NCBI RefSeq assembly: GCF_014692505.1
Contig: NZ_JACNYK010000001.1
Location: forward strand, 1,559,922 to 1,623,921
Source: Sphingobacterium arenae
GTDB lineage: Bacteria; Bacteroidota; Bacteroidia; Sphingobacteriales; Sphingobacteriaceae
Direction of reading: 5' to 3'
DNA length: 64,000 bases
The notes beneath the pieces were generated by a model. The model searched no databases and was not told the origin of the DNA. It saw nothing but the letters and a program-made list of their open reading frames with translations. Numbering within the stretch: position 1 is the first letter of the stretch; every line of letters starts with the position of its first letter. Positions 37,758-47,250 of the stretch are shown here, one piece after another. The position numbers and the translations under genes were made by a program.

Positions 37758-40214
37758 ATGAATATAGAAATAAGTTTGCGTGCATCGGCCATGATAGGAT
37801 TATGGGTTATGATGCTATATAGCGGTAACACATATGGGCAAGAGACTAATCAACTCAAACTTTGGTACGACAAGCCGGCAGACGCGAAGGTTTGGGAACA
37901 AGCATTACCCATCGGCAATGGGCGTTTGGGAGCGATGGTATATGGCATACCACAGCGTGAAGAACTGCAACTCAATGAAGAAACCATCTGGGGAGGTGGG
38001 CCTTATCGTAACGACAACGAAAAAGGAGGGACAGCATTGGCCCAAATTCAACAGTTGATCTTTGACGGAAAGACGGGTGAAGCGGACAAGCTCATCAATG
38101 AGACCTTCTTCACAAAGACACACGGAATGCCTTTCCGAACCGCGGGAAGTGTCTTATTATATTTTCCTGGGCATGAAACTTATAGCAATTATACGCGTGA
38201 GCTAGATTTGGAAAAAGCGGTAGCGACCGCTAGATATACCGTAGATGGTGTGATCTATACCCGAGAAGTATTGTCATCTTTTGCAGAAGACGTTATTGTT
38301 ATGCAGTTAACGGCAAGCAAAAAGGGCGCGTTAAATTTCACGGTAGAATATAATAACCCCGCTGAACATAAGGTTTTTAAAGAGGGCAATTGTTTAGTGC
38401 TAGAAGGGAAGGGAGCTACACACGAAGGGATTGAAGGAAAAATTGTATATCAAACACATACGACCGTCAAGAATAAAGATGGTAAAGTGGCCTTGACAGA
38501 TAACAGCCTAACAGTATCTGATGCGAGTTCTGTTGTGCTCTATATCTCGATCGGAACCAACTTCGTGGATTATAAAACGGTTGACAACAACCAAAGCTCA
38601 CGTGCGGCCGACAAACTTGCACAGGCTATACAGAAAGATTTCCGAAAGGCACAGCAAACGCATACGGAACGTTATGATAAGCAGTTTGGTCGTTTTTCGT
38701 TGGACTTGGGAAAATCCGTAGATTCCAAACGTACTATGACCGAGCGCATAGCGAATTTCAAGAGAACGCAAGATCCGGCATTGGTTGCGCTATTGGCGCA
38801 GTTTGGGCGCTATCTTCTAATCTGTTCGTCGCAACCCGGCGGACAGCCAGCGAACTTACAGGGACTTTGGAATAACTCGATGCACCCAGCTTGGGATAGT
38901 AAATATACCATCAATATCAACGCCGAAATGAACTATTGGCCGGCCGAGGTGACTAACCTTTCCGAAACACACGAGCCGCTTTTTCAGATGGTCAAAGAAC
39001 TCGGAGAAAGTGGTCAAGAAACAGCTAAAAAGCTGTACGGCGCAGATGGTTGGGTAGCGCACCACAATACGGATATTTGGCGCGTAACAAGTCCTATAGA
39101 TTTTGCCGCAGCCGGCATGTGGCCAACCGGTGGAACCTGGTTGGCACAACACCTATGGGAGCACTATTTATACACAGGTGATCGGGAATTTCTGCGTGAA
39201 GTGTATCCGGTTATGAAAGGAGCAGCAGACTTTTTATTGACAACCCTGATTGAACATCCTAAGCATACAGACAAAGGTTGGTTGGTTCTTTCTCCATCAG
39301 TCTCACCGGAACATGGACCTATGTCGGCCGGGGTCACGATGGACAATCAATTGGCTTTTGATATGTTGACCCGTACGGCACTAGCGAACGAAATATTGGG
39401 GGGAGACGCCTCGTATAGAGCAAAGATTCGAGCAACAGCCGAGTGTATCCCGCCTATGCAGGTGGGGAAACACACCCAACTGCAGGAGTGGCTGGAAGAC
39501 CGTGATGACCCGAAAAGCGAACATCGACACGTATCGCATCTTTATGGTTTGTATCCTAGTAATCAGATTTCTCCGTATCGGACGCCCGAACTTTTTGAAG
39601 CGTCGCGTAACTCGTTAAACTACCGGGGGGATATGGCAACGGGTTGGTCGATCGGTTGGAAGGTTAATCTCTGGGCGCGTCTTCTGGATGGCAACCATGC
39701 GTATAGAATCATCAATAATATGCTGACGTTGGCGGACGGTAAAAATGAAGACGGACGAACGTACCCGAACCTGTTTACGGCACATCCGCCTTTTCAGATT
39801 GATGGTAATTTCGGCTTGACGGCGGGCGTGGCGGAGATGTTAGTCCAGAGTCATGATGGAGCGGTACATGTATTACCGGCACTGCCGGATGTCTGGCCGG
39901 ATGGTTCTGTGAAGGGGATCAAGGCGAGGGGAGGGTTTGAATTGGACATGCGCTGGGAAAACGGTGAAGTACAAGAAGTAACGGTGGCTTCGACTATCGG
40001 AGGAAACTTGCGTTTGCGTTCGTATGTACCATTGACGGGTAAAGGACTGCAGGAGGCTTCCGGTAATAACCCAAATAGTTTATTAAATGCGGTCGAAGGT
40101 GCTGAAGTTATTGTTTCGGAGCAGGCTTCTTTGAAAGGAAATGACTTACAGAAGGTTTATGAGTACGATTTGGCTACGATAGCGGGTAAAGAATATAGTT
40201 TCTATAAAAAATAA
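37758..40214 (+). CDS. GH95 alpha-L-fucosidase / alpha-L-galactosidase
   Basis: The 818-residue protein has a signal peptide (about 1-28, ending NTYGQ). GH95 is clear from [45 protein letters not shown], an (alpha/alpha)6 barrel with [20 protein letters not shown] and [15 protein letters not shown], and [20 protein letters not shown]95 members cut alpha-1,2-L-fucose, and some in xylan loci cut the chemically similar L-galactose of complex cereal xylans. With xylan enzymes on both sides, alpha-L-galactosidase is the more likely activity here; that choice is inference. Spacing is 23 bases from CE1 and 11 to the next GH43. Confidence 0.93.
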   Translation: MNIEISLRASAMIGLWVMMLYSGNTYGQETNQLKLWYDKPADAKVWEQALPIGNGRLGAMVYGIPQREELQLNEETIWGGGPYRNDNEKGGTALAQIQQLIFDGKTGEADKLINETFFTKTHGMPFRTAGSVLLYFPGHETYSNYTRELDLEKAVATARYTVDGVIYTREVLSSFAEDVIVMQLTASKKGALNFTVEYNNPAEHKVFKEGNCLVLEGKGATHEGIEGKIVYQTHTTVKNKDGKVALTDNSLTVSDASSVVLYISIGTNFVDYKTVDNNQSSRAADKLAQAIQKDFRKAQQTHTERYDKQFGRFSLDLGKSVDSKRTMTERIANFKRTQDPALVALLAQFGRYLLICSSQPGGQPANLQGLWNNSMHPAWDSKYTININAEMNYWPAEVTNLSETHEPLFQMVKELGESGQETAKKLYGADGWVAHHNTDIWRVTSPIDFAAAGMWPTGGTWLAQHLWEHYLYTGDREFLREVYPVMKGAADFLLTTLIEHPKHTDKGWLVLSPSVSPEHGPMSAGVTMDNQLAFDMLTRTALANEILGGDASYRAKIRATAECIPPMQVGKHTQLQEWLEDRDDPKSEHRHVSHLYGLYPSNQISPYRTPELFEASRNSLNYRGDMATGWSIGWKVNLWARLLDGNHAYRIINNMLTLADGKNEDGRTYPNLFTAHPPFQIDGNFGLTAGVAEMLVQSHDGAVHVLPALPDVWPDGSVKGIKARGGFELDMRWENGEVQEVTVASTIGGNLRLRSYVPLTGKGLQEASGNNPNSLLNAVEGAEVIVSEQASLKGNDLQKVYEYDLATIAGKEYSFYKK

Positions 40215-40225
40215 CACGATAATCC

Positions 40226-41791
40226 ATGAATAGATTTTCAACCATTTTAAAAACGTTTACCTGTATAGGGTTAATCGGTATCTTTGGCGTTTCCTATGCG
40301 CAAAAAGCGAAAAATCCGATAATTTTCGCCGATGTGCCGGATATGTCCATGATTCGTGTGGGAGATACCTACTATATGAGCAGTACCACGATGCACATGA
40401 ATCCGGGGCTCCCGCTGATGAAGTCCAAAGATCTGGTGAACTGGGAACTGATTGGCTATGGCCATACATCGCTGGCGGATATGGACGAACTGAACCTGAA
40501 TAACGGGAAAAGCACGTATGGTCGGGGTACATGGGCCAGTAGCATTCGATACCACAACGGGAAGTATTACGTGAGTACATTTGCACAAACTACCGGCAAA
40601 ACCTACGTCTATATAACCGAAGATATAGAAAATGGCCCCTGGGAGGTCAAGAAGTTTGAACCCATGATGCATGATCATACGCTCTTTTTCGAGGACGATA
40701 AAATATACATGATATGGGGTGGGGGAAAGCTTAATATCGTCGAACTGCAACCTGATTTTTCGGGTATCAAACCCGAAACGCAACGTGTACTGATCGAAAA
40801 CGCAACCTCGCCGAGCACCCCCGCAGGTACAAAAGGCGGTCTACCGGCGGAGGGATCCCAACTGTTTAAAGTTAACGGAAAATACTACCTGTTCAATATA
40901 TCATGGCCGCCGGGCGGAATGCGTACCGTGATTGTACATCGAGCAGATCAACTAGAAGGGCCATATGAAGGTCGTGTGGTTCTACAGGATAAGGGTGTCG
41001 CACAGGGTGGACTTATCGATATGCCTAACGGAGAATGGTATGCTTACCTATTTCAAGACTACGGCGCGGTAGGCCGGATTCCGTTTATGGTTCCCGTGAA
41101 ATGGGAAGATGGCTGGCCTGTTTTGGGCATAGACGGTAAGGTGCCGATGGAATTGGATCTTCCGGCTAGCAAAGGGCTTATACCCGGCATTGTCCATTCC
41201 GACGACTTCAGTCGAAAAAATGGCGAGCCTGATTTACCACTGGTGTGGCAATGGAATCACAATCCGGCAGATCATCTTTGGTCGGTGAGCGAGCGTAAGG
41301 GATATCTGCGTCTGAAAACGGATCGTATAGACGAGAACTTCTTACAGGCAAGGAACACGTTAACGCAACGCACAATAGGACCAACATGTGTGGGAGCTAC
41401 GGCGATAGATGTGTCAAAAATGAAAGACGGTGATTTCGCAGGACTTTCTCTCCTGCAAAAAAACTATGGCTTGGTTGGTGTACGTATGGTAGACAATAAA
41501 AAATCACTGGTAATGGTCAACGCGACAACCGGGACACCCGAAGAAGTTGCGAACATCCCTGTAACCCAACAGACACTATATTTAAAGGCCGAATGCGATT
41601 TCACAAATAAAAAAGATGTGGCTAATTTCTTTTATAGCTTGGATGGAAAAAAATGGAGCCCCATCGGAACGGAGTTAAAGATGGCTTATACTATCCCGCA
41701 CTTTATGGGCTATCGTTTTGGTTTATTTAATTATGCAACAAAGACTCCTGGTGGATATGTCGATTTTGATTATTTCGAAATCGGTCAATAA
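40226..41791 (+). CDS. GH43 with C-terminal GH43_C2 sandwich (subfamily 12-like arabinofuranosidase)
   Basis: The 521-residue protein has a signal peptide (residues 1-25, ending GVSYAQ). The propeller covers about 30-310, with [20 protein letters not shown] containing the base Asp, DHTLFFEDD the modulator and [17 protein letters not shown] the acid Glu. A C-terminal beta-sandwich (about 330-520) ends in [11 protein letters not shown]. The start and the [14 protein letters not shown] motif suggest subfamily 12, in which arabinofuranosidases of xylan loci occur. It should remove arabinose (or xylose) branches in the periplasm. The stop codon overlaps an ATG at 41791 in the next gene's frame, so translational coupling is possible. 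Confidence 0.88.
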   Translation: MNRFSTILKTFTCIGLIGIFGVSYAQKAKNPIIFADVPDMSMIRVGDTYYMSSTTMHMNPGLPLMKSKDLVNWELIGYGHTSLADMDELNLNNGKSTYGRGTWASSIRYHNGKYYVSTFAQTTGKTYVYITEDIENGPWEVKKFEPMMHDHTLFFEDDKIYMIWGGGKLNIVELQPDFSGIKPETQRVLIENATSPSTPAGTKGGLPAEGSQLFKVNGKYYLFNISWPPGGMRTVIVHRADQLEGPYEGRVVLQDKGVAQGGLIDMPNGEWYAYLFQDYGAVGRIPFMVPVKWEDGWPVLGIDGKVPMELDLPASKGLIPGIVHSDDFSRKNGEPDLPLVWQWNHNPADHLWSVSERKGYLRLKTDRIDENFLQARNTLTQRTIGPTCVGATAIDVSKMKDGDFAGLSLLQKNYGLVGVRMVDNKKSLVMVNATTGTPEEVANIPVTQQTLYLKAECDFTNKKDVANFFYSLDGKKWSPIGTELKMAYTIPHFMGYRFGLFNYATKTPGGYVDFDYFEIGQ

Positions 41792-41823
41792 TGAATGGCA
41801 ATAGAGAAATAATTAATAATACA

Positions 41824-43197
41824 ATGATTACAAAAAGATATTTCTGTCTGTTTTTGCTTATCGTATTAGGCAGAGGACATGCTGTCAATGCACAAAATCC
41901 CATTGTACAAACAATGTACACCGCCGATCCGGCGCCTATGGTTTACAAGGACAAAATGTATTTGTATACCAGCCACGATGAAGACAATTCCACTTGGTTT
42001 GTCATGGACGATTGGAAACTCTATACAACGGAGGATATGGTCAATTGGACGGACCACGGGGTTATCGCCTCTTATAAGACATTTCATTGGGCAAAAGGAG
42101 ATGCTTGGGCAATTCAGGTCGTTGAGCGAGACGGTAAGTTCTATTTATATGCACCGATAACTTCCGCTATTAACAACCGTCCGGCAATCGGCGTCGCTGT
42201 CTCCGACAGCCCTTATGGGCCATTTTACGATCCACTGGGTCATCCCTTGGTGCAGACGAATGAAGGGGATATTGACCCGACTGTATGGATAGACGATGAC
42301 AGACAGGCTTATTTGTATTGGGGGAACCCTTTTCTGTATCATGTGAAACTGAACGAAGATATGATCTCGCTGAGCGGTAAAATTACAGAGGTTCCCATGA
42401 CTTCGGAGGCATTCGGCACGCGGGAGGGAAATGTAGAAAAGAGACCGACGCTCTATGAGGAGGGACCATGGTTATATAAAAGAAAAGACCTGTATTACCT
42501 ATTGTGGGCTGGTGGGCCTATACCGGAACACTTAGGTTATTCGACTAGCGAATCACCGATTGGTCCGTGGAAATACGGTGGAAAGTTAATGCCGACAGAA
42601 GGGCATAGCTTTACGAACCATCCCGGAATTATAGATTTTAGAGGAAAGACGTATTTATTTTATCACAACGGTGCACTGCCGGGTGGAAGCGGTTTTACAC
42701 GTTCTGTGGCGGTGGAAGAGGTAGAATTTACTAAAGAGGGCGCAATCACACCCTTAAACATGACGCAGGGGGTTACCGAGCAGCTGAAGCCATTGAACCC
42801 ATACCAGAAAGTGGAAGCAGAGACGATCGCCTGGTCTGAACATGTCAAAGCGAAGCAAAATGAGGAGGTTGGCGTATTCGTACAAGCCATGCAAGACGGT
42901 GCCTATACGAGCGTAAAAAACGTGGATTTTGCTGCGGGCGCTTCTAGATTTACGGCACGGATTGGAACGACGCACAACACGGGTGTCACGATGGAAGTCC
43001 GTCTAGATGGAGTAGATGGACGGGTACTGACCACGATAGAAGTACCGCGGACGGGAGGAGATAATAGATGGGCACTAGTGTCGCATGATATCCCGAAGAT
43101 CTCGGGGAAGCACGACGTATATTTTGTTTTCAAAGCAAAAAATAAGCCCGGCATAATCATGTATTTTGATTATTGGATGTTTTCTAAAGAAAATTAG
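41824..43197 (+). CDS. GH43-CBM6 arabinofuranosidase/xylosidase
   Basis: The product has 457 residues from ATG 41824, where the signal peptide starts ([16 protein letters not shown]..., ending VNAQ); an upstream ATG at 41791 overlaps the preceding stop as TAATG and would add 11 polar residues. The GH43 propeller (about 25-310) has [26 protein letters not shown] and [17 protein letters not shown] carrying the three catalytic carboxylates. A C-terminal CBM6-type beta-sandwich (about 325-457) begins with [10 protein letters not shown] and ends with [11 protein letters not shown]. This architecture fits subfamily 29-like enzymes. CBM6 would bind xylan or xylo-oligosaccharide ends. It ends one base before the CE20 start codon. 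Confidence 0.9.
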   Translation: MITKRYFCLFLLIVLGRGHAVNAQNPIVQTMYTADPAPMVYKDKMYLYTSHDEDNSTWFVMDDWKLYTTEDMVNWTDHGVIASYKTFHWAKGDAWAIQVVERDGKFYLYAPITSAINNRPAIGVAVSDSPYGPFYDPLGHPLVQTNEGDIDPTVWIDDDRQAYLYWGNPFLYHVKLNEDMISLSGKITEVPMTSEAFGTREGNVEKRPTLYEEGPWLYKRKDLYYLLWAGGPIPEHLGYSTSESPIGPWKYGGKLMPTEGHSFTNHPGIIDFRGKTYLFYHNGALPGGSGFTRSVAVEEVEFTKEGAITPLNMTQGVTEQLKPLNPYQKVEAETIAWSEHVKAKQNEEVGVFVQAMQDGAYTSVKNVDFAAGASRFTARIGTTHNTGVTMEVRLDGVDGRVLTTIEVPRTGGDNRWALVSHDIPKISGKHDVYFVFKAKNKPGIIMYFDYWMFSKEN

Positions 43198-43198
43198 A

Positions 43199-45067
43199 AT
43201 GGACAAGCTGTTTTTTCGACTAACCATTGTTTTTTGCTTATTAGGTGGATCTGGTGTCTTGGCCAAAATACGTTTACCTGCACTTATCGGCGACAAGATG
43301 GTCCTGCAGCGTGACATTGATCTCCGTATCTGGGGATGGGCGGATGTAGGCGAGAAAGTAACCGTTCGGTTTCAAGGTGAACACTATTATACGGAAGCGG
43401 GCAACGATGGCAAATGGTTTGTGTCCTTACCTCCGCAAGCTGCAGGAGGGCCGTATATCATGGAAGTCAATGAAATCGTAATTAGAGACATCCTCATTGG
43501 CGACGTATGGTTGGCATCCGGGCAATCAAACATGGAAACGCCTATTGCGCGTTTAACGCATCGCTATCCGGAAATAAATGTATCCAATAACCACATGATC
43601 CGCCATTTTAAAGTGCCTACACAAAACACGGTCGAATCGGTACAGGAAGATATTCCTAAGGGCGGAAAATGGCACTCAGCCGTGGCCTCGGAAGTGATGA
43701 ATTGGACGGCTTTGGCCTATTTTTATGCACAAGAAGCTTACAATCATACGAAAGTGCCTGTGGGTATGCTCGTCTCTAGTTTGGGCGGTTCCGCGATTGA
43801 AAGTTGGATTAGCCAAGAACATCTCCGGGAGTTCCCGCATTTATTGGTTGATCAAGTGGCCGTCGACAGCTTGCCTAAAGCAATGCAAGACCAGGGAGCA
43901 GGAAAGTGGACGAACCCGAATTGGGATGATATCCACTGGAAAATGATGACCGTGCCGGGGCATTGGCGCTCTCAGGGAATACACACGAAAGGCGTAATCT
44001 ATTTTCGAAAAGAATTTGAAATGCCTAAATCGATGGACGGACGGCACGCAAAACTCCGTTTGGGCATGTTGATCGATAGTGATTCTGTTTTCGTGAATGG
44101 ACACTTTGTAGGTTCTACCTCCTATATGTATCCGCCGCGTGAATATCATATCCCGGCGGGTGTGTTGCGTGCTGGGAAAAATAACATTACGGTACAGTTA
44201 ACGGCAAAGAACGGCGGCGGTGGTTTTGTAGAGGACAAGTCTTATAAGGTCATTGGAGATGATATCGAGGTGGATCTAAGTGGTGAATGGCAATATCAGG
44301 TCGGTGTAGACTTTGACGAAATTGCGGTATACAGAGCCCGCCTCCAAAATATAAAAACAGCCGGATCGGGATTGTACAATGGCATGATTTACCCTATCCG
44401 TGATTACCGGGTACGAGGAACAATTTGGTATCAGGGAGAGACGAATGCCGGTCGCCCACAGGATTATCAAACCCATCTGGAGTCGTTGATGCGTAATTGG
44501 CGGGAATTGTATCGAGCTCCTGAACTGCCATTTTTGATCGTACAGTTACCCAATTACTTAAAAAAATCGGAAGAGCCTGAGGAAAGTGGTTGGGCAGAAA
44601 TACGCGAAGCACAGCTTAAAGCGACGCAGCGGGTTCCGAATACGACATTAGCCGTGACATACGATGTGGGCGAATGGAATGACATTCATCCTTTGAACAA
44701 AAAGGATATTGCGCATCGGTTATTTTTAGGGGCAAGGAAAATATCTTATAGCGAAAAGTTAACCAGCTCGGGGCCTATATATCAGGGTATGAAAATAGAA
44801 GGCGATAAAATAGTATTGTCTTTCACGGAGATTGGTGGAGGATTGTGCAGTAGAGACGGAGCGTTACGGCATTTTGCGATCGCAGGAGAGGATAAAAAGT
44901 TTGTGTGGGCGCAGGCCGTCGTCAAAGGCAATACGGTTGTGGTCCATAGCGAACAGGTGAAAAATCCGCTAGCCGTCCGCTATGGCTGGAGCAATAACCC
45001 GGAAGACGCCAACCTAGAGAACAAGGCGGGCCTGTTGGCTTCGCCGTTCCGTACTGACGATTGGTAG
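43199..45067 (+). CDS. CE20-like SGNH acetyl-xylan esterase (sialate O-acetylesterase family)
   Basis: The product has 622 residues from ATG 43199, which lies one base after the previous stop; an in-frame ATG at 43166 lies inside the previous gene. The signal peptide ends near VLAK. The SGNH fold shows Ser110 in WLASGQSNMETP, GTIWYQGETNAGR and the Asp/His pair in NDIHPLNK. The hydrolase domain is interrupted by a jelly-roll (about residues 260-370, with GVIYFRKEFEMP and NNITVQLT), the split arrangement of CE20 xylan acetylesterases. It probably removes acetyl groups from xylan oligosaccharides. Homologs are often labelled sialate O-acetylesterase, but no sialic acid gene is present in the window. 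Confidence 0.88.
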   Translation: MDKLFFRLTIVFCLLGGSGVLAKIRLPALIGDKMVLQRDIDLRIWGWADVGEKVTVRFQGEHYYTEAGNDGKWFVSLPPQAAGGPYIMEVNEIVIRDILIGDVWLASGQSNMETPIARLTHRYPEINVSNNHMIRHFKVPTQNTVESVQEDIPKGGKWHSAVASEVMNWTALAYFYAQEAYNHTKVPVGMLVSSLGGSAIESWISQEHLREFPHLLVDQVAVDSLPKAMQDQGAGKWTNPNWDDIHWKMMTVPGHWRSQGIHTKGVIYFRKEFEMPKSMDGRHAKLRLGMLIDSDSVFVNGHFVGSTSYMYPPREYHIPAGVLRAGKNNITVQLTAKNGGGGFVEDKSYKVIGDDIEVDLSGEWQYQVGVDFDEIAVYRARLQNIKTAGSGLYNGMIYPIRDYRVRGTIWYQGETNAGRPQDYQTHLESLMRNWRELYRAPELPFLIVQLPNYLKKSEEPEESGWAEIREAQLKATQRVPNTTLAVTYDVGEWNDIHPLNKKDIAHRLFLGARKISYSEKLTSSGPIYQGMKIEGDKIVLSFTEIGGGLCSRDGALRHFAIAGEDKKFVWAQAVVKGNTVVVHSEQVKNPLAVRYGWSNNPEDANLENKAGLLASPFRTDDW

Positions 45068-45111
45068 AAATAGGAAGAATGTATAGAAGTATTATTTATA
45101 AGAGATTTAAA

Positions 45112-47205
45112 ATGATGTTTAAGAAAAAGCAAATCGTGTTATCCGTTGTTGCTGCGACGTTGTTTTCTGTAACCGAGGTAAAAGGGCAGGACCAGACCAC
45201 GCAAGGAACAGCTGCTCAGCAGAAATTTGTACACAAGGCGGCTGGAAATCCGTATTTACCCCTTTGGGAGCATGTGCCCGATGGCGAGCCTCGTGTATTC
45301 GAAGATCCCGATAATCCCGGGAAATATCGAGCGTATATTATCGGTTCGCACGATTTGAGATTAACCAGTTATTGTGGACCGGACATTCGGATGTGGTCGG
45401 CCCCTGTGGAGGATTTATCCAGCTGGAGGGATGAAGGTGCTATTTTTACCTACAAAATTGACGAGCAATGGGACGTGATGTATGCGCCGGATCTTGTAGA
45501 GGTAAAAAGAAAAGACGGCAAAAAGGAATATTACCTGTATCCGCATAGCCGCGGACCGCATAGAGAGGCTATGGTGGCAAAAGGGGATCGACCGGACGGT
45601 CCGTTTAAACCCATCAACCTAACAGCCGATGGAAAGCGTACGGTGCCAGGAAGTATTCTAGGATTCGATCCGGCGGTATATATTGAATACATCACGGATC
45701 CGAATGATCCAGATTATGAAATTGGCTACCGCGCATATGGATATTGGGGTTTCCAACGTTCTTTGGCGGCTCAGCTAGACCAAAATACGATGTATTCGGT
45801 TAGACCGGGCACAGAGGTGATCAATTACTTTATACCGGCAAGTGCCCGATATGGCCAGTTGCGTGATCCCGAAGGAACGGAATATCCGAACATCTTACCG
45901 GGTGAAGACTTGGGCTCGTTCAACTTTTTCGAAGCGTCGTCGATTCGGAAAGTCGGCAATAAGTACGTTTCCGTCTATAGTGGGTACTCGGGGCCGGAAT
46001 ATGGAATCGGTAGCTCTAATTCTACTCTACGGTATCTGGTAGGTGATTCCCCATTGGGACCGTGGAAAAGCGGCGGTGTATTAGTCGATTCACGTGGACC
46101 GGTGCTCAACCGGGACGGAAGTGCTTTGGAAACGACCAATGGCGGACATAATACACACGGCAGTATCGAATTGATTAACGGACAATGGTATGCTTTTTAC
46201 CACAGGCCTCCGAGAAATTTTGGTTTTGCACGTCAGGCAGTGGTAGCGGCTATAACAATAGATTGGGATGAGAAGCCAGTATCCGAGGGTGGTACCGTCA
46301 GGATCCGTGCTTACGACCCGTATGCTGCGGACAGTGTATGGACAGCCAAAGATAGCCAAGGAAGGGAATATACGGGAGCAGAGGTGACGTCAGAAGGCTT
46401 TCACGTCTACGGCTTGGATCCTTATCAGTATTACTCGGCGGGTTATGCTTGTTATCTTTCCGACGTAAGCACGATGCAAGATTCTTGGGATATTTGGGAT
46501 AACCATATGCCGATAACAAAGGTAAAAGATGGTCATATCATAGGGTATAAATATTTTGGTTTCGGCGGGCTCGATCAGGATAAGAAAGGTTTAAAAGCGT
46601 TTGAAGGAACGAAAAAAGGTAATGAAACAGCTTTTAATGTATTTCTTACGCCCAAAACTGCAAAAACTTTTAAAGTGAATGTTTGGTTAGATGGACCGTG
46701 GGATAACGAAGGCTGGAAGGGGAAAAAGATCGGAGAGATTACGGTTCCTGCTAGTTCTGCGCAGGAGCCGACAAAATTCACGGTAGACGTGGCTGAGTTT
46801 GTAAACCATTTAGATAAAAAACATGCGATCTTTCTAGTCGCTGAAGGCGATGAATCGGAAGTGCTTTTCGATCTGGCGGGGATTGGGTTCAGTTCGAATG
46901 AAAAGGAAATCGTCCGTCCCATCGTGCCTACCGTGAATATCACGGTCGATGGGAAAGAGATCGTGCTGCCGGATGCCCCTATTCGATCCACCAACGCGAA
47001 TGGTATTGTCGGTTATAATCGTTATGAGGCGACTTATAAAATGCCGACTAACACGACCACAATACCGATGGTGTCGGCTTCTGCGGATAACCCGGATGTA
47101 AAAGTGAGTATAACACAAGCAGAAAACATTTCGGAAGGCGCGATAGTGGAGTTTGATTATAACGATGTAGTTAAAACATACTGCGTTCTATTCTCTTCGG
47201 AGTAA
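45112..47205 (+). CDS. GH43-family protein with two C-terminal beta-sandwich domains
   Basis: The product has 697 residues from ATG 45112, picked for its signal peptide (MMFKKKQIVLSVVAATL..., ending VKGQ); TTG 45061 and ATG 45079 are upstream alternatives. The propeller covers about 35-400, with the first carboxylate near PDGEPRVFEDPDN, Asp in LGFDPAVYIEY and Glu in FFEASSIRKVGNKYV. It is longer than the other GH43s here because of insertions around the third blade. A CBM-like sandwich (about 445-610) contains FKVNVWLDGPWDNEGW, and a further small beta domain (about 615-697) starts at VNITVDGKEIVLPD. I cannot assign a subfamily. The enzyme probably removes an arabinose or xylose decoration; the extra domains may bind glycan. 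Confidence 0.82.
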   Translation: MMFKKKQIVLSVVAATLFSVTEVKGQDQTTQGTAAQQKFVHKAAGNPYLPLWEHVPDGEPRVFEDPDNPGKYRAYIIGSHDLRLTSYCGPDIRMWSAPVEDLSSWRDEGAIFTYKIDEQWDVMYAPDLVEVKRKDGKKEYYLYPHSRGPHREAMVAKGDRPDGPFKPINLTADGKRTVPGSILGFDPAVYIEYITDPNDPDYEIGYRAYGYWGFQRSLAAQLDQNTMYSVRPGTEVINYFIPASARYGQLRDPEGTEYPNILPGEDLGSFNFFEASSIRKVGNKYVSVYSGYSGPEYGIGSSNSTLRYLVGDSPLGPWKSGGVLVDSRGPVLNRDGSALETTNGGHNTHGSIELINGQWYAFYHRPPRNFGFARQAVVAAITIDWDEKPVSEGGTVRIRAYDPYAADSVWTAKDSQGREYTGAEVTSEGFHVYGLDPYQYYSAGYACYLSDVSTMQDSWDIWDNHMPITKVKDGHIIGYKYFGFGGLDQDKKGLKAFEGTKKGNETAFNVFLTPKTAKTFKVNVWLDGPWDNEGWKGKKIGEITVPASSAQEPTKFTVDVAEFVNHLDKKHAIFLVAEGDESEVLFDLAGIGFSSNEKEIVRPIVPTVNITVDGKEIVLPDAPIRSTNANGIVGYNRYEATYKMPTNTTTIPMVSASADNPDVKVSITQAENISEGAIVEFDYNDVVKTYCVLFSSE

Positions 47206-47250
47206 GGACGTTGATAAAGAATGGACGTATACGATAAACCCGATAACGAT

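Noticed and set aside
43199..45067. Sialic acid esterase role
   Set aside because: The SGNH domain split by a jelly-roll and the xylan neighbours fit CE20; no sialic acid genes nearby.
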